Shown here piece by piece: positions 9,167-17,314 of a stretch of 64,000 bases of DNA. How positions within the stretch are numbered: the first letter of the stretch is position 1; the number at the start of each line of letters is the position of its first letter. The notes beneath the pieces were generated by a model that saw nothing but the letters and a program-made list of their open reading frames with translations, searched no databases and was not told where the DNA came from. The translations under genes and the position numbers were made by a program. Origin of the DNA: Ramlibacter aurantiacus (lineage in GTDB: Bacteria; Pseudomonadota; Gammaproteobacteria; Burkholderiales; Burkholderiaceae_C); NCBI RefSeq assembly GCF_016722895.1, contig NZ_JAEQNA010000006.1, positions 62,001 through 126,000 of the forward strand, in the 5' to 3' direction.

Positions 9167-10090
9167 GTGAAACGCAGACTCGCATTCGCTTCGCTCGCCG
9201 CCCTGGCCGTGTCCCTGTCGCTGCCTTCGGTCGCCGCGGCGCAGACCATCGGCGTGTCGCTCGCGTCGGACGTCAACCCGTTCTACATCGCCATGAAGCG
9301 CGGCATCGAGGAACGGGCCAAGGAACTGGGCATGAAGGTGGTGTTCGTCACCGCCAACGAAGTGATCTCGCAGCAGGTCAACGGCATCCAGGACCTGGTC
9401 GCGCGCAAGGTCGACGGCATCCTCGCGTCCCCCATCGACGCGGTGGCGGTCGGTGCGGCCTACAACGTGGCGGCCAAGGCCGGCATCCCGGTCATCTCGG
9501 TCGCGCGCCACACGGATTCACCCGGACAGTCGGCCTACGTGTCCATGGACGAGCAGCAGATCGGCCGCGACATCGCCGCATGGATCGCCAAGCACAGCGG
9601 CGGCAAGGGAAAGATCGCGATGGTCGCCGGCCCCTCGGGAGCCGCCACTTTCCGCAACCTGGCCGAGGGCTTCGAAGCCGGGGTCAAGTCCGCGCCGGGC
9701 CTGTCGATCGTCTACCGCAAGGAGGTCCCGCTGACCCGCGAGATGGGCCTGCAACAGGCCGAGGACATCTTGGTCGCGCATCCCGACGTGGTGGCCATCT
9801 ACGGCGCCAATGACGAGATCGCGCTCGGCGCTTCGCAGGCCGTGGCGGCTGCCGGCAAGAAGGGCAAGGTCCTGATCACCGGCATGAACGGCACGCCGCC
9901 GGCCGTGCGGGCGGTCAAGAACGGTGCGGTCGATCTCACCGTGGACCTCAACCCGGTCGCCTGGGGCCGCCTCGGGGTGGACACGATGGCCAATTACCTC
10001 AAGGGCCAGAAGCCGACGGGAACGGTGGCGATCAAGCACGTGCTGGTCGACAAGACCAACGTCGACAAGCACCTGCCCCCCGCCAAATGA
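9167..10090 (+). CDS. Periplasmic substrate-binding protein of the ribose-type importer (RbsB-like)
   Basis: A 307-residue periplasmic-binding-protein type I with a cleavable signal peptide (hydrophobic residues 6-20, cut after SVAAA). Characteristic blocks are IGVSLASDVNPFYIAMKRGI, LVARKVDGILASPID, GKIAMVAGPSGAAT and VAIYGANDEIALGASQAV, as in RbsB and LacI C-terminal domains. It captures the ligand for the upstream ATPase and permease. The 43-base spacer before it has a good ribosome-binding site (AAGGAG). Confidence 0.9.
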   Translation: MKRRLAFASLAALAVSLSLPSVAAAQTIGVSLASDVNPFYIAMKRGIEERAKELGMKVVFVTANEVISQQVNGIQDLVARKVDGILASPIDAVAVGAAYNVAAKAGIPVISVARHTDSPGQSAYVSMDEQQIGRDIAAWIAKHSGGKGKIAMVAGPSGAATFRNLAEGFEAGVKSAPGLSIVYRKEVPLTREMGLQQAEDILVAHPDVVAIYGANDEIALGASQAVAAAGKKGKVLITGMNGTPPAVRAVKNGAVDLTVDLNPVAWGRLGVDTMANYLKGQKPTGTVAIKHVLVDKTNVDKHLPPAK

Positions 10091-10851
10091 GCAGGCCCGC
10101 AGGCTCGCTCGAGCTGTACCACTTCCAGGATTCGGTCTGCTCGTTCAAGGTGCGCCTGTGCCTGGCCGAGAAGGGCCTGGCGTGGACGGAACACCACCTC
10201 GACCTGCTCAAGTTCGAGCACCTGCAGCCGGCCTACCTGGCCCTCAATCCGGCGGGTGTCGTGCCGACGCTGGTCCACGACGGCAGGCCCATCGTCGAGT
10301 CCAGCGTCATCAACGAATACCTCGACGAGGTCTTTCCGTCACCGTCGCTGCGGCCGGCCGATGCGGCGCAGCGCGCCGACATGCGGGTGTGGGTGAAGTT
10401 CGAAGACGACGTGCTGCATCCCGCGGTGCGGCCCGGAACCTTCAATCTCATGCTCAAGTCGGTGGTGCGGCAAATGAGCCCGCAAGCGCTGGCGGACATG
10501 GTCGCGGCGCATCCGAAGCCGGAGGTCGCGCAGGACTGGTTGCGCGTCGCGCAGGGGCCGGTCGACGAAGACGCCATGGCGGCCGCCCGCGCCAAGCTCG
10601 ATGCGGCGCTTGCGAAGATGGAGCGCCGCCTGGCGCGCCATCCCTGGCTGGCCGGTGAGGACTACTCCCTGGCCGACATCGCGCTGGTGCCCATGCTCGA
10701 TCGCATGGTGTTTCTCGGTTTGTCGGCCGTGTGGCAAGACAAGCCGGGCGTGAGCGCCTGGTTCGAGCGGGTGCAGGCCCGGCCGGCTTTCGGCGTGGCC
10801 GCGCCCCGGCCCGAGCAGCGCATGGTGAACGCCACCGCCTGCGTGGCTTGA
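10087..10851 (+). CDS. Glutathione S-transferase family protein, zeta/maleylacetoacetate-isomerase-like N-terminus
   Basis: This 254-residue protein overlaps the preceding stop by 4 bases. The thioredoxin-like domain begins LELYHFQDSVCSFKVRLCLA. The SxCS(F)KVR motif at residues 16-23 resembles the glutathione-activating loop of zeta-class and maleylpyruvate/maleylacetoacetate isomerases. NPAGVVPTLVHDG and ESSVINEYLDE are the standard GSH-site blocks. The all-alpha C-terminal domain has SLADIALVPML. Within a pathway producing a cis-configured maleyl compound, a glutathione-dependent cis-trans isomerase would make sense; that is inference. Confidence 0.75.
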   Translation: MSRPAGSLELYHFQDSVCSFKVRLCLAEKGLAWTEHHLDLLKFEHLQPAYLALNPAGVVPTLVHDGRPIVESSVINEYLDEVFPSPSLRPADAAQRADMRVWVKFEDDVLHPAVRPGTFNLMLKSVVRQMSPQALADMVAAHPKPEVAQDWLRVAQGPVDEDAMAAARAKLDAALAKMERRLARHPWLAGEDYSLADIALVPMLDRMVFLGLSAVWQDKPGVSAWFERVQARPAFGVAAPRPEQRMVNATACVA

Positions 10852-10853
10852 GC

Positions 10854-11690
10854 ATGCAGGTGCGTGAGCTGCGCATCCCCCCGGCGCCGCGACTGGCGCT
10901 GGATGTGTCGGGGGCGGGACCGCTGGTCCTGTTCGTGCATGGCATCGGCGGCAACCGCGGCAACTGGCGGGCCCAGTTGCCGGCCTTCGCCGACGCCTAC
11001 ACCGCAGCCGCGATGGACGTGCGCGGCTACGGCGACAGCGACGACTGGGACGGACCGCTCGTGTACGCCGATCTCGCCCACGACATCGCGCGCGTGATGG
11101 ACCGGTTTCACGTTCAGCGGGCGCACCTGGTTGGCCTGTCGATGGGCGGGCGCATCGCGATGCAGTTCACCAAGCTGTACCCGCAGCGCCTGGGCAGCCT
11201 GACGCTGGTCGACACGCACCTGAGCTTTGCATCGCTGCCCGCGCCCGAGCGCGAACAATTCGTCCGCACTCGCCGGGAGCCGCTGCTGGCCGGCAAGACG
11301 GTCGCCGACATCGCGCCCGTGGTCGCGGCAGCCCTGGCAGGCCCGTTCGCCACGGCCGCCGTGCGTCGGCAACTGGAGGACAGCATCCGCGCCTTGCGGC
11401 GCGACAGCTATTTGAAGTTCCTCGAAGCCACGGTCGAGTCCGACACGATCGGCGACCTGGGATTCATCGACGTGCCCACCCATTTCGTGGTGGGCGAATG
11501 CGACACCCTGACCCCGCCCGAGCTGGCGCGGCGCATGGCCGCCCAGGTGCGGCGAGACGATGTCGAGGTCAGCGTCATTGCCCGGGCCGGCCACCTGTCG
11601 AACCTGGAGAACCCGGACGAATTCAACCGTGTCGTGCGCGGCTTCCTGGACCGGCAAGCGCGGCTTGAACGTGCGAACCTGAGCACTTGA
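10854..11690 (+). CDS. Alpha/beta hydrolase (3-oxoadipate enol-lactonase/NicD-like class)
   Basis: I chose the ATG at 10854, two bases after the GST stop, giving 278 residues; the longer open frame reads through the GST gene and is not real. Motifs are LVLFVHGIGGNRGNW (oxyanion region), HLVGLSMGG (nucleophile Ser96), a FVVGECDTLTPPE acid loop and ARAGHLSNLENPDEF with the catalytic His. This subgroup contains enol-lactonases, C-C hydrolases and the N-formylmaleamate deformylase NicD. It is the last gene of the operon. It and the hydrolase at 5811 are competing candidates for the deformylase step. Confidence 0.75.
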   Translation: MQVRELRIPPAPRLALDVSGAGPLVLFVHGIGGNRGNWRAQLPAFADAYTAAAMDVRGYGDSDDWDGPLVYADLAHDIARVMDRFHVQRAHLVGLSMGGRIAMQFTKLYPQRLGSLTLVDTHLSFASLPAPEREQFVRTRREPLLAGKTVADIAPVVAAALAGPFATAAVRRQLEDSIRALRRDSYLKFLEATVESDTIGDLGFIDVPTHFVVGECDTLTPPELARRMAAQVRRDDVEVSVIARAGHLSNLENPDEFNRVVRGFLDRQARLERANLST

Positions 11691-11753
11691 AGCGGTTCGT
11701 CCGTCGGTTCACCTCTGGCCGGGTCCAGGCCGCGGCGCCAAACCCAGCACCGA

Positions 11754-12530
11754 TCAGCCAACGCCCAGCCCCGTCGAAACGCCCACCAGCCGGGCAAGCC
11801 CGGCCGCGATCAGCACGACGCCCAGCAGCGCGGCGATCCGGTCACCGTGTGGCGCAAGCTTTTCGATGGCGACCGCCACAGCCAGTGCCGCGACCCAGGC
11901 CAGGTTCATCGCGCCGCCGACGAACAGCAGCGCCATCAGCGGCCAGCAGCACCCGGTGCAGAGCGCACCGTGGCGCAGGCCCATCTCGAACGCGCCGCGC
12001 GCGCCCGGCCGCCAGCTGCCGATGAGGAACGCCATCGGCGTGCGGCAGCGCGAGAGGCACATCTTCTTGAGCGGCGAGAACTGGTAAGCCCCGGCCAGCA
12101 GAAGCAGCGCCACGGTCAAGGGCCTGGACGTGCTGACGATCATCGGGTCGACCCAGTCCGCGGCCTGCAGCACCCACTGCAGCGCAGTTGCCGCGATGCT
12201 GAAACCCACCCACACGACCAGGTAGGCGGCCACGAACAAGTGCCCTCGTGCAGCTTTTCCTTCTCGCGCGCTCAAGCGCACGAACGTGAGGGTCATGGGC
12301 AGCGCCGAGGGCAGCATCATCGCCGCCATCATCACCGCCCACATGAGGAAGACCGCGACCACGTTCGCGATTCCCCACTGGGGCCAGCCGGGCATCGTGA
12401 GCTGCGCCAGCGGATGCCCCATGTTGAAAGCCAGCCAGGCGAGTGCCGCCCACCCGACGATGCTCAGGGCAGCGATGGCGGCCGCCACGGGCGCGCCGCT
12501 TCCGACGGAAGAGCCGTGGGTTGGTTCCAT
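11754..12530 (-). CDS. DUF2182 family predicted metal-binding membrane protein
   Basis: A 258-residue integral membrane protein with about six to seven helices. It carries the family blocks VFLMWAVMMAAMMLPSALPM and AYQFSPLKKMCLSRCRTP, then GALCTGCCWPLMALLFVGG. The methionine-rich MMAAMMLP helix and the cysteines C-x3-C and C-x2-CC are what give DUF2182 its predicted metal-binding label; the function is unproven. It is divergent from the DUF1326 gene across 101 bases. The two families are commonly found side by side, which suggests a joint task. Confidence 0.8.
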   Translation of the reverse strand: MEPTHGSSVGSGAPVAAAIAALSIVGWAALAWLAFNMGHPLAQLTMPGWPQWGIANVVAVFLMWAVMMAAMMLPSALPMTLTFVRLSAREGKAARGHLFVAAYLVVWVGFSIAATALQWVLQAADWVDPMIVSTSRPLTVALLLLAGAYQFSPLKKMCLSRCRTPMAFLIGSWRPGARGAFEMGLRHGALCTGCCWPLMALLFVGGAMNLAWVAALAVAVAIEKLAPHGDRIAALLGVVLIAAGLARLVGVSTGLGVG

Positions 12531-12573
12531 GCACGAGCACGATGCGCGGATCGGCCAGGGCTGTCAACGGTGG

Positions 12574-12601
12574 TTGAAGTTCTCCACCGGGCGCGTATCC
12601 T
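12574..12601 (+). promoter_or_regulatory. Candidate promoter of the DUF1326 gene
   Basis: TTGAAG (12574-12579) and TATCCT (12596-12601) are separated by 16 bases and lie about 30 bases before the ATG at 12632. A strong ribosome-binding site (GGAGGT) stands between. Assigned by eye. Confidence 0.35.
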
Positions 12602-12631
12602 GGGGCGATCAACTTCTCATGGAGGTGTGCG

Positions 12632-13237
12632 ATGACATGGCAGATCAGCGGCCAATACATGGAGACCTGCAACTGCAAATTGCTGTGTCCCTGCATCACC
12701 TCCAACCTCGCCGCCACCCCCACCGAGGGTGACTGCAAGGCGGCCCTGGGCATGCGCATCGACAAGGGCAACAAGGACGGCGTCTCGCTCGACGGCGTCC
12801 AGTTCATGGTCGTGCTGCAGTCCAAGGGCGCGATGGGTGCAGGCGACATGACCGTGGGCCTCATCGTCGACTCGGACGCGAGCGATGAGCAGGTCGAAGC
12901 CATCACCGCCATCGCGAGCGGCGCCGCCGGCGGGCCGATGGGAATGATGGCGCCCCTGGTCGGCAAGTTCGCCGGTGTCGAGCGGGCGAAGGTCGACGTG
13001 ACGCAGGACGGCAGCACCTGGAAGGCGCACGCCGGTGACTTCGTCGACCAGTCGTGCGAGGCGCTGTTGAACATGGAAGGCGAGCCCATGGCCCTCGACA
13101 AGGTGTCGCATCCGGTGAACTCGCGCCTCGGCCTCGCGAAGGCGACCCAGTCCATGTTCGATGTCTTCGGCATCAAATGGAACGACAGCACCGGACAGCG
13201 CAACGGGCACTTCGCGCCGTTCTCCTGGGCCGGTTAG
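12632..13237 (+). CDS. DUF1326 domain-containing protein
   Basis: A 201-residue protein of a family with no established function. The hallmark is the N-terminal cysteine cluster ETCNCKLLCPC (Cys13, Cys15, Cys19, Cys21), which could bind a metal or cofactor. There is no signal peptide, so it is probably cytoplasmic. The rest contains a repeated-glycine stretch (ASGAAGGPMGMMAP) and an FVDQSCEALL segment. It is divergent from the DUF2182 membrane protein and is followed immediately by a strong hairpin, so it is transcribed alone. Confidence 0.8.
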   Translation: MTWQISGQYMETCNCKLLCPCITSNLAATPTEGDCKAALGMRIDKGNKDGVSLDGVQFMVVLQSKGAMGAGDMTVGLIVDSDASDEQVEAITAIASGAAGGPMGMMAPLVGKFAGVERAKVDVTQDGSTWKAHAGDFVDQSCEALLNMEGEPMALDKVSHPVNSRLGLAKATQSMFDVFGIKWNDSTGQRNGHFAPFSWAG

Positions 13238-13259
13238 GGCCTGTTCAAGAACAGGCCCT
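13236..13259 (+). terminator. Perfect 11-bp hairpin after the DUF1326 gene
   Basis: AGGGCCTGTTC, a 2-base AA centre, then GAACAGGCCCT, starting inside the TAG stop codon. There is no clear U-tract, so it may act as a bidirectional or Rho-assisted terminator toward the convergent LysR gene. Confidence 0.55.
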
Positions 13260-13313
13260 GGCGCATCGCACGAGCGGCGCCGATGCCGGGCCCGCCGCGG
13301 AGATGGCGTGCCT

Positions 13314-14243
13314 CTAACGCGCCTTCACCAGTTCCCCCTTGCCGAGCCCGGTCCACACATCGACCATCGACGCGATCAGGTCGGCGACGATGCGGCTCGC
13401 CTGCGTCAGCTGTCCTTGCCGGGGCCGGGCCAGGGTCACGTAGCGCTTGAGATCCGGCGCGATCACCTTCGCCGCCTGCAGTCGGCCGAGCCGGATGTCG
13501 CTGCTCACCGAGAAAGGGCCCAGCAGGGCGTACAGGTGCTTGTGCTGCGCGATCAGCTCCCTCTGGAGGGTCAGCGAGTCGGCCTCGGCGGCGGCATGCA
13601 AGTGAAAGCCCTTGCTGCGCGCCGTTTCGTCCAGGATCGAGCGCCAATGCGCCGGGCGCCGGGGCAGCACGAGCGGAAGGCCCTCCAGTCGCCTGAAGTC
13701 CACCGTATCGGGCAGCGTGAGCGAGAGTCCGGGGCTCGACACCAGATAGGTGCTCGCCGTGGCCAGCAGCCTTTCGTCGGGCGTGGACGGCTTCTCGTAG
13801 CGGAACAGGATGGCCATGTCCACGGCGCCTGCGTCCAGCATCGCGTCGAGTTCACCCCCCTGGCCCTCGCGGATGTTGAGCAGGATGCGGGGGTAGTCGC
13901 GATGCAGCCGTGCGAATACCGCGGTCATCAGCGGGTGGGCCGCCGAGGGCAGGATGCCCACCCGCACTTCGCCCATGGGCACGCGTGAGGTTTCCCGGAT
14001 GTCGGCGAACAGCTCGTCGCTTTCCTGCAGCCAGGGCCGCACGCGCTGGGCCACATGAAGGCCGAACTCGGTGAGCGTGACGCCCCGGCCGGTCCGCCGG
14101 AAAAGCGGGCTGCCGCAGGCCTTCTCGAGATCGCCGATCTGCCGGCTGATGTGCGACTGCACGGTCTGCCGCTGCGCCGCGACCCGGGTGAAGCTGCCGG
14201 CTTCGGCCACTTCGAGGAAGAGCTTGAGATCTTGGATGTGCAT
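13314..14243 (-). CDS. LysR family transcriptional regulator
   Basis: The start at 14243 gives 309 residues beginning MHIQDLKLFLEVAEAGSF, the canonical LysR N-terminus; an ATG at 14270 would add nine atypical residues. The winged helix spans residues 1-60 (QTVQSHISRQIGDLEKACG), followed by a two-lobe effector domain (VRVGILPSAAHPLMTAVFA). It is divergent from the FAH/hydantoinase operon with about 112 bases between starts, the normal arrangement for a LysR regulator controlling that operon. Confidence 0.88.
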   Translation of the reverse strand: MHIQDLKLFLEVAEAGSFTRVAAQRQTVQSHISRQIGDLEKACGSPLFRRTGRGVTLTEFGLHVAQRVRPWLQESDELFADIRETSRVPMGEVRVGILPSAAHPLMTAVFARLHRDYPRILLNIREGQGGELDAMLDAGAVDMAILFRYEKPSTPDERLLATASTYLVSSPGLSLTLPDTVDFRRLEGLPLVLPRRPAHWRSILDETARSKGFHLHAAAEADSLTLQRELIAQHKHLYALLGPFSVSSDIRLGRLQAAKVIAPDLKRYVTLARPRQGQLTQASRIVADLIASMVDVWTGLGKGELVKAR

Positions 14244-14355
14244 GCGAACGAGGCATGCCATTTCAGGCATGTCTGATAACTCTGTTTTGATTCTATTCCT
14301 GGATCAGGAGAGTGCCTACAGTCGCCGCCATCGACACACCGCGAGAGATCGAGAC

Positions 14356-15210
14356 ATGCGATTCGTCAGTTTTGAGCACCAGGGTCGTGCCAGCTATGGC
14401 GCCTGGAAAGACGACAGTTCCTGGTGGCAGGTGCCGGCGGCATTCCAGGACCGCCACCCCGACCTGAAATCCGTCATTGCCGCGGGCCAGCTCGACGAGA
14501 TGGGGCAGGCCGCTCGCGAATCGGGCCAGCTGAGGCAGGCTGCTGACTGCCGCCTGCTTCCCGTCATCCCCAACCCGGGCAAGGTGTTCTGCGTGGGCCT
14601 GAACTACAAGACCCATGTGGCTGAAACCAGGCGGGCCGACAGCGACTACCCGGCCATCTTCACCCGCTTCGCCGACAGCCTCGGCGCCCACGGCGCTCCG
14701 CTGCCGCGGCCGGCGTCCACCACCCGCTTCGACTTCGAGGGCGAACTGGCCGTGATCATCGGTCGAGGCGGCCGGCGCATCGCGCAGTCCGATGCGTTCG
14801 ACCACATCGCCGGATATGCCTGCTTCAACGACGCCACCGCGCGCGACTGGCAGCGTCACACCCACCAGTGGACGCCGGGCAAGAACTTCCCCGCCACCGG
14901 ACCGCTGGGGCCCTTCATGGCCACGCCCGCGGACATTCCCGACGTGAACGCGCTGACCCTGCAGACGCGCCTGAACGGCGAAGTCATGCAGCAGGCGAGC
15001 CTGGCGGACCTCATCTTCACCTTGCCGGTGATCCTCGAGTACCTCTCGGGCTTCACCACCCTGTCGCCGGGTGACGTGATCGCGACCGGCACCCCCGGTG
15101 GCGTGGGCGACCGCCGCGAACCGCCGGTCTACATGAAGCCCGGCGACGTGATCGAAGTCGAGATCACCGGCCTGGGCACGCTGCGCAACGTGGTGGTCGA
15201 CGAAGACTGA
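14356..15210 (+). CDS. Fumarylacetoacetate hydrolase (FAH) family protein
   Basis: From the ATG at 14356 the protein has 284 residues; the longer open frame overlaps the divergent regulator. Family motifs are VFCVGLNYKTHVAE, FTRFADSLGAH, FDFEGELAVIIGRGGR with the metal-binding Glu, GYACFNDATARDWQR, and TGTPGGVGDRREPP near the end. Members hydrolyse or tautomerise beta-diketo acids or decarboxylate ring-cleavage products with Mg2+. It leads the operon with hydantoinase A and B 19 bases downstream. Confidence 0.85.
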   Translation: MRFVSFEHQGRASYGAWKDDSSWWQVPAAFQDRHPDLKSVIAAGQLDEMGQAARESGQLRQAADCRLLPVIPNPGKVFCVGLNYKTHVAETRRADSDYPAIFTRFADSLGAHGAPLPRPASTTRFDFEGELAVIIGRGGRRIAQSDAFDHIAGYACFNDATARDWQRHTHQWTPGKNFPATGPLGPFMATPADIPDVNALTLQTRLNGEVMQQASLADLIFTLPVILEYLSGFTTLSPGDVIATGTPGGVGDRREPPVYMKPGDVIEVEITGLGTLRNVVVDED

Positions 15211-15229
15211 GAAAGAGAGACATCCCGAC

Positions 15230-17314
15230 ATGACTGCAAGCTCCAAATCCCTGCGCATCGCCGTCGACATCGGCGGCACCTTCACCGACATGGCCTGCTT
15301 CGACGAAGCCACCGGGGCCATCTCGTTCGGCAAGGCCTTGTCGACGCACGGCCATCTCCACGAGGGCATCCAGAACACGCTGGACGGTGCGGGCGTGGAC
15401 CTCACCGGCGGCTACCTGTTCCTGCACGGCTCGACCATCGCCATCAACACCTTGCTCGAACGCAATGGCGCCAACACCGCGCTGCTGATCACCGAGGGCT
15501 TTCGCGACATCTACGAAATCGGCCGCGTCAACCGCCCTGACGCCTACAACCTGTTCTTCTCCAAGCACGTGCCGCTGGTGCCGCGCTCCCAGCGCCATGA
15601 AGTGAGCGAGCGCCTGCGCGCCGACGGATCGCTCCACAAGCCGCTGGACGAAGAGGCGGTGCGCGTGCTGGCCCGCAAGCTCCGGGACGAGCACATCGAG
15701 GCCGTTGCCGTGCTGCTGCTGCACTCGTACCGCAACCCGGACCACGAGCGCCGCGTGAAAGCCATCCTGCAGGAGGAAATCCCCGGAGCGTTCGTCACGG
15801 CCTCGCACGAGCTCTCGCAGGAATACCGCGAGTTCGAGCGCGTCTCCACCGCGGTGGCCAACGCCTATGTGGGCCCGCGCGTGTCGGCCTACCTGGGCGA
15901 GCTGGAGCAGCACCTGGAAGCCAAAGGGTTCCGGGGCGACTTCTACGCGGTGCAGTCCACCGGCGGCCTGTTTCCGCTGGAGCACGCCCGACGCGACTGC
16001 GTGCGCATGCTCGAATCCGGCCCGGCGGCCGGCGTCATCGGCGCGCAGGCCATCTGCGCGCAACTGGGCCTGCCCGACTCCATCGCCTTCGACATGGGCG
16101 GCACCACGGCCAAGGCCGGTGTCATCAGCGAGGGTCGTCCGCTGACCACCGGCAGCGCCCTGGTCGGCGGCTATGAGAAGGCCCTGCCGATCCAGATTCC
16201 CATGATGGACATCTTCGAGGTCGGCACCGGCGGCGGCTCCATCGCCCGGGTGGAGCTGGGCCATTCGCTGCGCGTGGGCCCGCGCTCGGCCGGCAGCATG
16301 CCCGGCCCCGTGTGCTATGGCCGTGGAGGCACCGAGCCCACCGTCACCGACGCCAACCTGATCCTCGGGCGGCTCGACGAGCACCACTTCCTGGGTGGCG
16401 AGATGCCGCTGTACCTGGAGCGCGCCCGCCAGGCCATGGAGGAGAAAGTGGCCACCCCCCTGGGGCTGGACGCCACCCGCGCCGCCGACGGCATCCTGCG
16501 CATCGCGGTCACGCAGATGTCGCACGCGGTGAAGGCCGTGACCACCGAGCGCGGCCTCGATGCCGGCAGCTTCACCATGGTGGTGTATGGCGGCGCCGGC
16601 CCCTTGCATGCGTCGGCGATCGCGCGCGAGATCGGCATTCGCAAGGTGCTCATTCCGCACGCTCCGGGTTACTTCTCGGCCTACGGCATGCTGTTCTCCG
16701 ACCTTCGCTACGACTACGTGCGCTCGGTCTTCCGCCGGCTCGACGGCCTGTCCTTCGACGAGATCGAAGCCATCTACCAGGGCATGGAGGACGAGGGCAG
16801 GGCGGCCATCGCCGCCTCGCAGATCCGCCCGGAGGAGGTCGTGTTCGAGCGTGCCGCCGACATGCGCTACGTCGGCCAGGAGCACGCCGTCACGGTGGAC
16901 CTGCCCTCCGCCTACTTCGTTCAGCGGGACCGCGCCGGCATCAAGACCCATTTCGACGATGTGCACAAGGTGCGGTACGGCACCTCGGCCCCGAAGGAGC
17001 CGGCGGACATCGTGAGCCTGCGGGTCACGGTGCTCGGCCGCATGGCCAAGCCGCCGCGCAACGAAGTCGCGTCCGGCAAGGAAGCACCCGACGCGCCCGC
17101 CCTGCGCGGGCACAAGCCGGTGTACTTCCGCAGCGCGGGCGACTACACCTCCACGCCCGTTTTCAGGCGGGAGCTGCTCAAGCGCGGCAATGTGATCCAG
17201 GGCCCGGCGCTGGTCGAGGAGCATGCCTCGACCACCGTGGTCCAGCCTGGCGACACCGTCGTCGTCGATCAGTTCGGCAACCTGCAGATTTCCATCGGGA
17301 GCGACCGCTCGTGA
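15230..17314 (+). CDS. Hydantoinase/oxoprolinase family protein, subunit A
   Basis: A 694-residue protein with the actin/hexokinase-like phosphate motif VDIGGTFTDMACFD at residues 11-24. The second ATP-site block is FDMGGTTAKAGVI, followed by VGTGGGSIAR and MVVYGGAGPLHASAIARE. Together these define the HyuA/acetone-carboxylase-beta family. Such enzymes hydrolyse cyclic amides (hydantoins, 5-oxoproline, N-methylhydantoin) with ATP, together with the B subunit encoded by the overlapping next gene. The length is normal for the family. Substrate unknown. Confidence 0.88.
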   Translation: MTASSKSLRIAVDIGGTFTDMACFDEATGAISFGKALSTHGHLHEGIQNTLDGAGVDLTGGYLFLHGSTIAINTLLERNGANTALLITEGFRDIYEIGRVNRPDAYNLFFSKHVPLVPRSQRHEVSERLRADGSLHKPLDEEAVRVLARKLRDEHIEAVAVLLLHSYRNPDHERRVKAILQEEIPGAFVTASHELSQEYREFERVSTAVANAYVGPRVSAYLGELEQHLEAKGFRGDFYAVQSTGGLFPLEHARRDCVRMLESGPAAGVIGAQAICAQLGLPDSIAFDMGGTTAKAGVISEGRPLTTGSALVGGYEKALPIQIPMMDIFEVGTGGGSIARVELGHSLRVGPRSAGSMPGPVCYGRGGTEPTVTDANLILGRLDEHHFLGGEMPLYLERARQAMEEKVATPLGLDATRAADGILRIAVTQMSHAVKAVTTERGLDAGSFTMVVYGGAGPLHASAIAREIGIRKVLIPHAPGYFSAYGMLFSDLRYDYVRSVFRRLDGLSFDEIEAIYQGMEDEGRAAIAASQIRPEEVVFERAADMRYVGQEHAVTVDLPSAYFVQRDRAGIKTHFDDVHKVRYGTSAPKEPADIVSLRVTVLGRMAKPPRNEVASGKEAPDAPALRGHKPVYFRSAGDYTSTPVFRRELLKRGNVIQGPALVEEHASTTVVQPGDTVVVDQFGNLQISIGSDRS

